DNA from: Siphonodentalium dalli
Taxonomy: Eukaryota; Mollusca; Scaphopoda; Gadilida; Siphonodentaliidae
Assembly (NCBI GenBank): GCA_032622095.1
Contig: CP136061.1
Location: 4,212,505 to 4,276,504, forward strand
Length of the DNA: 64,000 nt
Direction of reading: 5' to 3'
A program made the translations under genes and the position numbers. Shown here piece by piece: positions 22,280 to 32,419 of the stretch; position 1 is the stretch's first letter, and each line of letters opens with the position of its first letter. Below the pieces are notes generated by a model. That model searched no databases, was not told where the DNA came from, and worked only from the letters and a program-made list of their open reading frames with translations.

Positions 22280-23672
22280 CTAATATATATGATATATAGA
22301 GATAGTAAAGTGCGATAGGTACCCGCGTACTCGCGCCTATGTATATGGTATGTTCTACCAGTCGAGGCGCACGATATATATGATACATTGATGGAAATCT
22401 TACACATTTGAATTCACAAAGCAACCCGCAACCAGAATCAGTGCGACTAATTTTGATACTTTAGTCATTTAAACCCTTTCAGTGCCAGGTCCGATTTTTG
22501 TATCAACCCATATACCCTGTGCCAATGCATTCTCTTATATATGCGAGTCGACCATAGGTCGGCTCGCATATATAAGAGAATGCATTGGCCTAACAATTTT
22601 TCATCATTTGTTATTATTTTTTAACAATTTTTTACAATTTTAATTATTTTTTCTTATATTCTTTAACAGACTTATTTTGTATGTTTAGTGCCAGGGAATC
22701 TTACGTTTTTCATGGGCATCAAAATTATTACTATGAATACTTGGTGATTTTGAGTTTTTGAGTTATAACATGCCCCTAAGGTTTTTTATCCAGTTTGTTT
22801 TTGTTAAATTTTCTATAGTATGCTTAAGCACACCCAAACAAAATTCAACCCAAAAAAATCTTTAAATTTTAGTAAATTAGGGTCGATGACATCGGCTCCT
22901 GTCACTGAAAGGGTTAAGGTCGTATTAACCCTTTCACCCGGACCTATTTACTTCTATTTACTTCTGTCAGCTGAGGCGCATAATCTACTTGAGCGGAATC
23001 TTGAATTGAATTCATATTACATACCTCTATCAGAAACCGTGCTACTAATCTTTCAGTTTAAGGTCGTATTAACCCTTTTCCACCGAACCCGTATACCTCT
23101 AAACTAACTCATATCACTTCCCTTTATCAGCATCAGTGCGATTAATTTGATATGTTGGTCATTTAAGGCCGTATTGACCCTTTCCGCCAGACCCATATTT
23201 TAGCGCTATAGAGGTATGTCCTGTCAGCTGAGGCCCACAATATACTTGATAAGTTGATGGGAATCTTGTACATTTGAATTCATATAGTGTCCCTCTATCA
23301 GAAAAAGTGAGACTAATTTCGACCTTTTAGTCGTTTAAGGTTGAATTAACCCTTTCCGCCCCACCCATATACCCCTATATTAGCGATATATAGGGTATGT
23401 TCCGTGAGCTGAGGCGCACAATCTAGTTGATAAATTCTTGGACAACTTGCAAACTTGAATTCATATAGCACCCTGCTATCAGAATCAGTTCGACTAATTT
23501 TGAATGTTTAGTCATTTAAGGTCGTATTAATTCTTTCCGTCGGATCCAATTACCCAAATATTAGCGATGTATAGGGTATGGTCTGTCAGCTGAGGTGCAC
23601 AATCTACTTGTTAATTTGAGCGAAATCTTCCACATTTAAATTAATTTTACATACCTCTATAGAAACCGTGCG
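22280..23672. repeat. Diverged tandem repeat, about 180 bp period
   Basis: The landmark TAAGGTCGTATTAACCCTTT or a close variant starts near 22917, 23058, 23165, 23336 and 23517. It is followed by CC(G/A)ACCCATATACC, TATAGGGTATG, GTCAGCTGAGGCGCACAATC, a TTGAATTCATAT word and ATCAGAATCAGTGCGACTAA. A partial first unit occupies 22300-22480. The units between 22917 and 23165 are shortened by deletions. A separate ~400 bp AT-rich stretch with a hairpin (22481-22900) interrupts the series. Confidence 0.75.
22521..22589. repeat. Near-perfect 33 bp inverted repeat with a 3-base loop
   Basis: The left arm 22521-22553 starts GCCAATGCATTCTCTTATAT and ends GTCGACC. The right arm 22557-22589 is its reverse complement, with a single G:T-type mismatch. 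The loop is ATA. Such a tight stem is a strong cruciform or RNA hairpin candidate. No T-run follows, and in a eukaryote I would not call it a terminator. Confidence 0.9.
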
Positions 23673-23688
23673 ACAACTGTGTTATGTA

Positions 23689-23788
23689 GATACCGAAAAT
23701 TGTCTCATTCGTGACCGCGACAAATGTTTATGTTTCGCTCGTGGCAAGACATAGTCTATAGGTCACGAATGAGATAATTTTCGGTATC
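23689..23788. repeat. Inverted repeat, 28 bp arms
   Basis: GATACCGAAAATTGTCTCAT...GTGACC (23689-23716) pairs with GGTCACGAATGAGATAATTT...GTATC (23761-23788) with one mismatch. The loop of 44 bases contains a second small symmetry (CGCTCGTGGC). A MITE-like foldback. Confidence 0.85.
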
Positions 23789-24058
23789 CACTAAAAACAC
23801 TAGAAATCCTTTATTTATTTTTAAATATGAAGTGAAATTAAATATTTTCTTAGAAGGCTAATATATAGTTATGGTATAAAAACCACATAGCGCTTCATGT
23901 CATTGACGTTACGTCGCTTATTGATCTAGACTGAATTTTCGATGGTCGATCTTTCTCCGCATCGGGACTTTCATGCATTAATTATGGGTGTCTAAATCAT
24001 ATTTAGCGAACCAATTTGATGCAGAAGTGTAATAAATAGAGTAATCAATTAGTTTCGA

Positions 24059-24176
24059 GAATTATGTTAAATGTTTCACTCGAGGCGAGAGACGTTTAGG
24101 TCAGAAAATCATGCGCTTACGTGCACTCGTTTCTTACAGGTGTCTCTCGCCTCTAGATAATTATTTAACGTAATTC
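24059..24176. repeat. Inverted repeat, 35 bp imperfect arms
   Basis: GAATTATGTTAAATG...GAGGCGAGAGAC (24059-24093) pairs with GTCTCTCGCCTC...TTAACGTAATTC (24142-24176). The innermost 12 bp are perfect; mismatches lie in the middle of the arms. Third hairpin within 1.7 kb. Confidence 0.8.
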
Positions 24177-24920
24177 TGAGGAACAGTGTCCTATTTAATA
24201 CATACAAATATTTCAGTTTACCTACTTGTGTTCACCGGAGGGAGGGAGGAAATATGTTCCGGGAGTACACCCAAAACAAAGATGACATAATTATATAATG
24301 AAAGATTTCGTCATTTTAGGAAAACTCTCAAATACAGCCAGTTCGATTCTGTTGCGACTATAGTGGCCGTCTCTATGTGTTGCCCATGTTCTCAACCACT
24401 ATCATTATGGTACGTGTGTACGTATGGTACTCATGTTTATCCAGCTTGGGATACGATGTTTATCGAATATGAAGTGACATTTCGCCCGTTGTTAATAAAT
24501 AAATGGGGTCATTGTGTCAGACTATTTTTGAAAACCAGCAATGCAGTTAATATATATTATACATGAGCTATGACCGAGGGTCGTTCCTACCGAGAAGTTT
24601 TCTGTAAGTGCTCTTTTTGAAGTGCCGTCGTCAGTCATCCCTACGCTTTGAAATAAATAACAAAGTACCTCACATAATATTGGGTGGGCCGAATTTAATA
24701 TTAGGCTTATTGCAGCGAAACGTGTCGATACGCACGCCAGAAACTACCAATATTAACGCCCTTTCCAGTGGCACAGTTTGGGATACACATCTATACTCTT
24801 TCAGGTAATACAAATGGAAAGTTTCGCGTCAGTCTGGGATCGGCGCTAACAACAACAACAAGATGATATAATCAGATTAATCCATCATCAAAAGAAGGGA
24901 GCGTAGCATAAACAAACTTA
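24177..24920. other. Noncoding DNA, nothing recognised
   Basis: Contains GGAGGGAGGGAGG (24237) and an ACAACAACAACAAG run near 24850. No gene seen. Confidence 0.4.
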
Positions 24921-25253
24921 TCATTACTTTCGCTCTCATTACTTCAAAATTTCAGCCTGATTTGGATCTTCATCAGAAAAAATCAAATTTCGGAACACAA
25001 CTACATATTATCGGATTAGCATAAATTATACGACCATATACGACGCGGAAACGGTTTTCATGAGTCAAGCCGTGTTAAGCAACGTCACCGAGTGGTTTAA
25101 CGGAAGTATGTTTACTCATTATGTGTATGTATGCTAATCATGATAATTATGATAGGATGTAGTTGTAATCATGATAATTTTGATAAATGTTTGATTTTTC
25201 CTGATGAAGTTCCAGATCGGGCCTAGCCTGAAGTAAAGTAATCCTACGAAAGA
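24921..25253. repeat. Foldback with diverged ~65 bp arms
   Basis: TTACTTC...CTGATTTGGATCTTCATCAG, then AAAAAATCAAA (about 24921-24987), pairs with TTTGATTTTTCCTGATGAAG, then TTCCAGATC...GAAGTAA (25190-25253), at about 75% identity. The loop of about 200 bp is AT-rich with a repeated ATCATGATAATT word. No coding capacity. Confidence 0.65.
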
Positions 25254-25311
25254 TTATATACAGCGTAAAACTGATGTATTTAAAATCCACGAAAGTAATT
25301 ATTGGCAAATG

Positions 25312-26347
25312 TAACCCATGCGATATTCCAGTCACTACCCCGGTTACCAATCACTATCCCGGTTACTAGTCACTATCCAGGTTACCAGTCACTGTCCCGG
25401 TTACCAGTCACTATCCCGGTTACCAGTCACTATCCCGGTTACCAGTCACTATCTCGGTTCCCTAGCCACTATCCCTGTTACCAGCCACTATCTCGGTTAC
25501 CAGCCAGTATCCCGGTTACCAGTCATAATCCCGGTTACCAGGCACTATCCCGGTTACCAGTATATATCCAGGTTCCCCATCCACTATCCTGGTTACCAGT
25601 CACTATCCCGGTTACCAGTCACTATCCCGGTTACCAATCACAATCCAGGTTACCAGTCACTATAGGTTACCAGACACTATCCCGGTTACCAGTTACTATC
25701 CCGGTTACCAGTCACTATCCCGGTTGCCAGTCACTATATCGGTTCCCCAGCCACCACCCCTGTTACCAGCCACTATCCCTATCCAGGTTACCAGTCACTA
25801 TCCCGGTTACCCGTCAATATCCCGGTTACCAGTCACTATCCCGGTTACCAATCACTATCCCGGTTACCAGTCACTATCCAGGTTACCAGTCACTATCCCG
25901 GTTACCAGTATATATCCAGGTTCCCCAGCCACTATTCCGGTTACCAGTCACTATCTCGGTTCCCCAGCCACTATCCCTGTTACCAGTCACTATCCCGGTT
26001 ACCAGTCACTATCCCGGTTACCGGTATATATCCAGGTTCCCCAGCCACTATCCCGGTTACCAGTCACTCTCCCTGTTACCAGTCACTATTCCGGTCACCA
26101 GTATATATCCAGGTTCCACAGCCACTATCCCTGTTACCAGCCACATTCCCTGTTACCAATCACTATCCCGGTTACCAGTTACTATCCCGGTTACCGGTAT
26201 ATATCCAGGTTCCCCAGCCACTATCCCGGTTACCAGTCACTCTCCCTGTTACCAGTCACTATTCCGGTCACCAGTATATATACAGGTTCCACAGCCACTA
26301 TCCCTGTTACCAGCCACTATCCCGGTTACCAGTCACTATCCCGGTTG
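25312..26347. repeat. 19 bp minisatellite (TCACTATCCCGGTTACCAG), about 54 units
   Basis: Nearly uninterrupted copies of the 19-mer occur with variants (CCGGTTCCC, CTGTTACCAG, GTATATATCCAGGTTCC). A ~173 bp higher-order block recurs late in the array (TCACTCTCCCTG at 26064 and 26237). Since 19 is not a multiple of three and the unit has no stop on this strand, all three + frames stay open, giving artefactual proteins of up to 348 residues. Noncoding. Confidence 0.95.
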
Positions 26348-27119
26348 ACTCAGACTTAATTGAGCTGTACACGATTTCATCGGTTGTATGACCGCTGACA
26401 AATGGGTAAATTTGTATCTGGGGACATACCTGTCGGTTTGATAGTTTAATTATTTTACAAGCTGCAACACGCTGGCGAATCACGTGGTTTCCCGGTTTAT
26501 AATACCTACGCATTCAAAATTACCAAGTTATTTTATAAAGCTGCGAGATTTCACACAAAAAAGTCTGAAATTTGGATCCGTAACACGATGTTCGTATTTA
26601 GTGCATGTCAGCTCCGTGTGTTCGCCATTGGAAGGATAGCCAGTTTTCCCGCCTGTTCTCACGAAAATGCGCACATTATCTGCTTGCAATATGACTTGTT
26701 TTAGGTTGATAATCAGCTGAGAATCGCATCATTTTGAGTCGATAATGTGCTGAGAATGAGGGCGTCAGTCACGTTATCGACTCATAATGAGGCGACTCTA
26801 ATCAGATTACGTGCGCACAATACAAATATCAACCAAAACACGACTTTTCAGTGTATGCTATTTAACATGTGTTTTCACTGTGACTCGCGCCATAAAACGA
26901 TATAACGGCTATGACTACATTTTCTGCTTATTTCAGAATCAAATAATCATATGATGTACCTATTTAGCTTTATATGTCGATTATATGCGTATTTGCACGA
27001 GCATATGTTGCGTTTTCTCTCCCTTAGGTGTTGTCTTCTGCGCTTCTGTTGTCTTCTATCATAGCTCTATCAGGCATAACAAGAGATAGAGCGAGGTGAT
27101 TTATTCACAAAATACTTAC
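26348..27119. other. Noncoding DNA, nothing recognised
   Basis: Mixed-composition DNA. AATCAGCTGAGAATCGCAT and AATGTGCTGAGAATGAGG (26710, 26751) are a short duplicated word. No gene seen. Confidence 0.4.
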
Positions 27120-27348
27120 TAAACTCATGGTATTCATGCCATATAACATATGTATTAACTGATTGGTCATCTCTTATTACTAAAATTCATAATTGTATTC
27201 ATGCTATATGACATATGTATTGACTAATTGTAACACAATAATTACTATAATTATAATTGTATTCATGCTTTACAACATATGCGTTGACTGATTGTCCATC
27301 GCTTACTATAATTCATGATGATATTCATTCTATTTAACATGTGTACTT
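27120..27348. repeat. Diverged tandem repeat, about 64 bp period, 3.5 units
   Basis: GTATTCATGC(C/T)(A/T)TA...ACATATG(T/C)(A/G)TT(A/G)ACT starts near 27130, 27195, 27259 and (partial) 27321, each followed by GATTG(G/T)TCATC and ACTA(A/T)AATTCAT. Confidence 0.75.
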
Positions 27349-28126
27349 TGGCGCGACGTTGATTAGTTTTATATGTTTAATCGTGAAAGGTAGTATATTG
27401 TCTGATCGATAACGTCACCAAACAGATTGGGTTAATGCATAACGCAACTCTAACCCAACGTTTAATCAACCGAATCCGACTAAACATTGGGTTACAGCCG
27501 TTAACTAAACTAGTTGGTTCTAAAAAATAACAATAGGTTATGGTAACCCAACTTGGTAACCAACTGTTAGGTTAAATTGACCATCATTTGGGTTTGAAGT
27601 AACAAAACATGGTTTTAGAGAAACTCTATGTCAATATCTATAATTATATTTATCTCAATTTACGAGTTTTGACCAAATAATCTGAGATTATGGTCATTAA
27701 TTAAGTTTCCCCAAAATAACTCCGATCCATGGAATAATGTCGATCGTGTATCCATGTGAGTGTCACCAATAAAGAGAGAAACATGTGACAAAGATAACTC
27801 ATATCCAGCAAATTTTCATCAAGGTGCAACTGAAACCCAGTGGCTATTAACTAAAGCAATCTAACCCGACAATCTAACCCAACAATTGAATCCAGCTTCT
27901 GCAATTTGACCCAACTTTAACCCAATTTAGTTTAGTGTTGCTTTATTTATTTATTTTTTAAATACGTTCCTGGTCTTTTTGTTTCGAGTTATCGTAATTG
28001 GCAATATAAGTTTGTGCTTAAATTCAATGAATCAATTTTCCAGAATGTGTTAACCACTCACCTTGTCTAATAGTTTACTGCGCGTATATTATTGCCCACT
28101 TTAATAATTAATATTTCCGTGAAAGA
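27349..28126. repeat. Region dense in AACCCAAC / GTTGGGTT words
   Basis: About ten copies of (A/T)ACCCAA(C/T) or its complement ATTGGGTT occur in both orientations (27426, 27453, 27487, 27545, 27588, 27835, 27868, 27878, 27908, 27918). The same word family reappears just inside the 9.8 kb unit (28128 and 29008-29220). It may be the motif-rich flank of a transposon whose ends I could not define. Confidence 0.5.
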
Positions 28127-29007
28127 AAATTGGGTTGAATGCAGTCGTTTTATATAAAAAAATTTGTAACCAAAGTTTAGACCAATCACATAGCTTCTCT
28201 TTGACAACATGCACTAATCAGATTCTTGTTTTAAGATTTATCTTACTGACATGTTTTAAATCGACCGGAGTCCCACATATGTTTCGTCATAGGCTTACAT
28301 GTATTTAATGGTTGTAAACAATGGCTGACGAGAATGGGTCTTTTTGAAGAACGTGGCTACGACGAATACGTCTCTGCGTTCACTTGTAAGTTTTATTCAT
28401 TTTACTCTTCTCATTCGTGTTTTGACATGTTCATAGTATATGAGATAGTTACTTTATTTTCAGGACAGTCAATGCCAGTCCTATATGGATGTTGGATTTC
28501 ATGATCAACATATGAATAAATGGCGAAATTATTATGAAGTTTGTCCAACGGTATGCACATTTTTTAATCTATGCAACTTATGTTTTGATCAAATGCAGAT
28601 GCGATGGTGTTATACCATACACTTGTGTAGCCCCACCCTAGTCCAATCAGTCGAGTGCTAAATGTATTACGTCGCCATAGGCTGTCCAAAACGAATTCGT
28701 GATCCACTCAGGGATGTGATGACAGTGGGGGTCAATTAGACAATTTTCAGGTTCAGATTCTTGTTTTCATGATCATCACCCAATCCATGCAAATTGTAAA
28801 TTGATGCGTGTCTTGTGACTATGTCCTCCATTTTCATGATTTGTTTTATATATTACAAGGGCATCTATATATATATATAGTATTGAAGAAACAGAAAAAT
28901 AATCTTTTGGTGTATTGTTTTATAGCTTTACTAAACACTTATTTCAACACCGGACGACAAATTTGTTAGATTTAGATGTTTTTCATACTTTTTGTGTTTT
29001 AAGTAAA
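28127..29007. other. Start of unit copy 1: noncoding, nothing firm
   Basis: A possible ATG frame at 28337 runs into a GTAAGT donor (28387), and TTTTCAG followed by an open stretch lies at 28457-28670. The two do not join in frame, so I do not call a gene. Confidence 0.35.
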
Positions 29008-29570
29008 GCTAGGGTGACCCAATTGAGTCACTTTTGACCCAATATGTAGTCACTTTTTATCTAATTATGACCCAATTTATATATTCATATATAACTCAAT
29101 TTTAGTTAAAGGCTACTTAATATTACTTAATTGTATAACCCAATTCCATTGAGCTATTTTATGTAACCCAGTGACTAGTCGCATATTGAGATACAATCTG
29201 AACAAATATTGGGTTAGTAGTTAACTAATTGATTTTGACTCAATTGATTGAGTTACAATTAATTTAATTTGTGTGGGAGGAAAATGATTTAACTCATGTT
29301 CATTTTTCTACAATTAGTTACCACATTTAGTTAGTCTATATTTAATTAACCATAATAAGTTCATTAGAGTTATTTACCTTCATTTATTAGTACATATTTA
29401 GTTACTCAAGTTAGTCAGGAGTTTGATCCAATAGTTTAGTTAATAATTGACAAGTCAATGGTTAGTCCATATTTAGTTACCAATTATTTAGTAGCATGAT
29501 TTGTCCCAATAGTTTAGCTAAGAGTTGACTAAAATGTATTAACTAACATTTTTTTGAGTGTGGAGTTTTG
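29008..29570. repeat. Motif-rich region (GACCCAATT and TTTAGTTA words), copy 1
   Basis: 29008-29230 repeats (G/A)ACCCAAT(T/A) at 29016, 29036, 29068, 29137 and 29164, with ATTGGGTTA at 29211. 29290-29560 repeats TTTAGTTA with variable spacers about a dozen times. It is not strictly tandem and has no coding capacity. Confidence 0.55.
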
Positions 29571-29679
29571 GAGAGTACATATTCACCTCACAATATTTTT
29601 TTGGGGGCAATTCTGATTATTGATTAATAATTACAACCACTTCACACTCTATAGTAAATTGCCGTTGAGTTTATCAAAG

Positions 29680-29710
29680 CTAATGTAATTATATCGGATA
29701 ATTACATTAG
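29680..29710. repeat. Short perfect hairpin, copy 1
   Basis: CTAATGTAATTAT and ATAATTACATTAG form a perfect 13 bp stem around the loop ATCGG. The copy is at 39473-39503. Confidence 0.8.
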
Positions 29711-30200
29711 GTCGAGATTTTATCAAAAACGACACAACAGTACCTGCGCGCAATGATATTTGTAGTCCGTTGCATAGTATCTAAGGACGCTACTTTCTTC
29801 GCACTTGCTTCGCAGTACACATTTATTTTCACGTACGGTATGAAAGCCAAAAAGAGAATTATAAATAAATATCCAAATAAAGACAATGCCCCAATGAAAT
29901 AAACATTCCCAAGCTGTTTACAGAGTATAAATTTGGTCGTATTTGCGACGTTTCGTTACGAAATGCACGGCTAAACTAGCACAACTTTTGTGTTTTGTCT
30001 TCATTTTTCAATAAAACTCAAAGCCAAAAACTACGCCCACCCCAGTACACCCTTTCCACCTTAGCCCACCTGATCGTCTCACATGGTTACCTGCACGCGA
30101 ATGACGATGATTTCATATGTACGGACTATAAAAGAGAGAAATTTTGAGGAGACAAAAACGTTATTCCAGTATTCTGAGCTTTAGACTTAGGTGTATCATA

Positions 30201-30389
30201 ATGGAGGTCGGTGAATTCGGGTTTGACCCAGAACTATTATTTCTGTTTGGTGATGCCAACAACCAAGATGATATCGATGCAGCTTTCAAAATCAATCAAT
30301 TACCTTATGTTAGACCAGGGGGTGGTGCCATTTATATTGCTAATATTCCAATGATAGACGATGAAGAAATGTTATATATGACCAACTGA
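30201..30389 (+). pseudogene. Short acidic ORF upstream of the Crypton-like remnant, copy 1
   Basis: The ATG at 30201 opens 62 codons (MEVGEFGFDPELLFLFGDAN..., later GGGAIYIANIPMIDDEEM) up to a TGA. The open frame also extends upstream without an ATG to 30144. The peptide is acidic with a glycine-rich PGGG turn. There is no signal peptide or membrane span, and I recognise no family. It lies about 1 kb upstream of the recombinase-like frame on the same strand. Between the two are another exon-like open stretch and a GTAAGT donor, so it could be a first exon of the same decayed element gene. An identical copy is at 39994-40182. It might equally be a chance ORF. Confidence 0.35.
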
Positions 30390-30706
30390 TGCCAGTGATA
30401 GACTCATCTGCAACTTGTGCAAGTTCACCACTATTCAAGACTGAACTTCCGAACACAGTATTGCGAGCCCAAGGAGAACAATGAATAACTTTACATAATA
30501 ATAATAATAATAATCATATACCTGAACCTGATGTGGAACAACTTACTGAAACTGCTGAGACAGATAGGTTTGTACTCACTTTATCGCACCCTTTATTAAC
30601 TAAATCAAAAGATCCATATCCTTAAGTTAAAGGGACCTTTAGTTTTAATTTATCACATAATGACATTGTTTTAACTTTAAGACAAATTATTTTTGGACCA
30701 AATTGG

Positions 30707-30892
30707 ATGCAATTGAATTGCAAAAAACTGAAATTGACAAAATTCTTGTTATCAATTTCAATAACTGAACTAGTGGGCCTACTAGATAAAATAAATGTGA
30801 ACGAGTTTCCTGTTTATCGCACCAGGAACAATGTAACATATAATAAACGCTATTTATTAAGGAATAATCTTCATCTTGGTTTCCTAATATAA
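30707..30892 (+). pseudogene. Small ORF between element fragments, copy 1 (uncertain)
   Basis: 60 residues beginning MQLNCKKLKLTKFLLSISIT, rich in Leu, Lys and Asn, with no recognisable motif. I list it only because it lies on the same strand between the acidic ORF and the recombinase remnant and could be a decayed internal piece. An ATA triplet run (30496-30514) and stops separate it from the preceding stretch. The copy is at 40500-40685. Confidence 0.2.
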
Positions 30893-30989
30893 TTACAGTC
30901 TAAATGTATATGCTGAATCACAAATCTACATATATATTATATTTTTTATTTTAGTGCTACCGTTAACCAACTTAGTAATGAATGACTAC

Positions 30990-31131
30990 AAGAATGCCAA
31001 GATGATACTACAGGTACTTCCAGTGCCGACAAGAGTGGACCAACAGAAACAACTGAAGCCAGTGAAGGGAATAGCGAAGAAACGAGTGTGCCAAATGGAG
31101 GTGGACCAATCTGTAAGTGGGTAAGTTCAAC
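30990..31131 (+). pseudogene. Exon-like Ser/Glu/Thr-rich stretch ending at a GTAAGT donor, copy 1
   Basis: The frame around 31014-31124 reads GTSSADKSGPTETTEASEG then NSEETSVPNGGGPICKW and is cut by GTGGGTAAGTTC, an excellent 5' splice site. Polypyrimidine-like sequence ending in TTTTATTTTAG precedes it near 30957. A TTCAG acceptor lies near 31239, followed by PMFAELCNEIYPKRFCY. Low-complexity acidic linkers like this commonly precede the recombinase domain in element proteins, but that link is inferred. The copy is at 40783-40924. Confidence 0.3.
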
Positions 31132-31346
31132 GCATTATTATAATAAGTGAGAATCGCTATTGGAAAACAAAATGTAACAACGGTTTAAGTGAAAACAAAC
31201 ACTGCCCTGTTCTAATATTTGCATCTGTCATAATTCAGTGCCAATGTTTGCGGAGTTATGTAATGAAATATATCCAAAACGTTTTTGTTATGCACCAATC
31301 TTAAGGAAGCTTAGTACAAATATAGTAATGGAGATATCAAAAACAT

Positions 31347-31697
31347 ATGTCTTGTAAGCAACAATCACCTCAAGATAAACGCATGTATGCTGTTCCAGAA
31401 GCTGGGAATAATTGTCCAGTGAAATCATTGAGAACTGTCATAAAACACGCACCTACAGCATTGTCATTATTCAACCAGAGTGACAAAGACGCATTGGTTA
31501 ATCCAGAGAAATATGAATACTGGTACTGCACAAAACCCATAGTCAAAAGGACATTCATCAAATTCATGACGGACATATGCAAGCAGTCAAATTGTTCTAA
31601 GATATATACTGCTCATTGTCTATGAGCAACGGCAATAAATTCGCTCAATAATGCTGGATTTGAGGCACGACATTCTGGTCCGAATCGGCATCTCTGG
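31347..31697 (+). pseudogene. Crypton-type tyrosine recombinase (DUF3504-like) remnant, copy 1
   Basis: The ATG at 31347 opens 92 residues including KRMYAVPEAGNNCPVKSLRT, YWYCTKPIVKRTFIKFMTDI and CSKIYTAHCL. The frame then hits TGA (31623-31625) and continues open as ATAINSLNNAGFEARH and SGPNRHLW. This ordered pattern (CPV, WY, K.TF..FM, H-C-x-x-ATAI, GFEARH) matches the C-terminal catalytic domain of Crypton-type tyrosine recombinases and their domesticated relatives (QRICH1/KIAA1958-like, DUF3504). The family has HxxR at the stop, so the stop replaces the catalytic arginine; an arginine CGA codon to TGA would be a single change. The nucleophile tyrosine is not found; homology fades near 31697. 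The stop is shared with copy 2, so inactivation predates the 9.8 kb duplication. Confidence 0.75.
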
Positions 31698-31875
31698 TTT
31701 AGACTAGGTTTTATTCTAGACCAGGTTTAACTCCAGTTTAAACTAGGTTTAAGTAGGGTTTAAACTTGGTTTTACAGTAGTTAAACCAGGTTTATGGGAG
31801 TAAAACTGGGTTTTAGCGTACTTAAACCAAGTTTTGTGATAAACTCAGTTTAAGTTGAAACTAGGTTTTATTAAC
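31697..31875. repeat. TTTAAACTAGG-type short repeats, copy 1
   Basis: About a dozen alternations of AACTAGGTTT, AACCAGGTTTA, AAACTGGGTTTT and AAACCAAGTTT in both orientations follow directly on the recombinase remnant. They may represent the terminal or subterminal region of that element. The copy is at 41490-41668. Confidence 0.65.
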
Positions 31876-32419
31876 GTGATAAAGTTATGGTAATATTACT
31901 AATTGTTTGTGGTGAATTGGCTATATAATCATCAGTATAAGCTTAGGTATATATGATTTATACGTACCATACGTCTCGCCTCGAACATACACCTTTAAAT
32001 ATACTTTGAAAAAAAATTCAAAGTTAAACCACCCTACCCCAGGTTTGACTAATACCTAGTTTTTTGGGTTTAATTATTCGGCCGATATTTTTCGCCCAAT
32101 ATTGATGTTGTTTCTTCGTGAATATGGGAGTGTTTATTTTGAACTGGGGGAGGCGTTTATGCGCGGGCGTTTGTCACTCAATGTATATGCAGGAGAGTCT
32201 TAGTGGAATTCGGGGTGGCGATGTGGGTACTTATGAGATAAATTCTAACAAAATATGTGCCAGTGTGATGGATGATTTCTTGCTATATATGTCTGTTTGC
32301 AATTCGCTCGTTCGGATGTCGATTTGGCGGCTGAGAGCATGACGGGATCGGACTGATTAGATTGACACGTTAGACACGAACATGACTTTTGAAACTGATT
32401 CCTTATTCACAAAAAGGTC
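31876..32419. other. Noncoding DNA, copy 1; nothing recognised
   Basis: No repeat or domain seen. The 32118-32342 open frame is not recognisable. Confidence 0.35.

Noticed and set aside
22521-22589. Rho-independent terminator
   Set aside because: No T-tract follows the stem and the DNA is eukaryotic; a MITE or palindrome is a better explanation.
25190-25240. Hammerhead ribozyme (CTGATGAAG...GAAG)
   Set aside because: Stem II does not pair by eye, and the required GAAA step and cleavage-site triplet are not in place.
25302-26348. 348-residue ORF rich in Ser, Pro, Val and Thr
   Set aside because: Translation of a 19 bp minisatellite; all three frames are open, so there is no coding frame to prefer.
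28337-28551. Two-exon gene start (ATG at 28337, GTAAGT at 28387, TTTTCAG acceptor near 28463)
   Set aside because: The splice signals look good, but joining them gives an immediate stop (T plus GA), and no homology is recognised.
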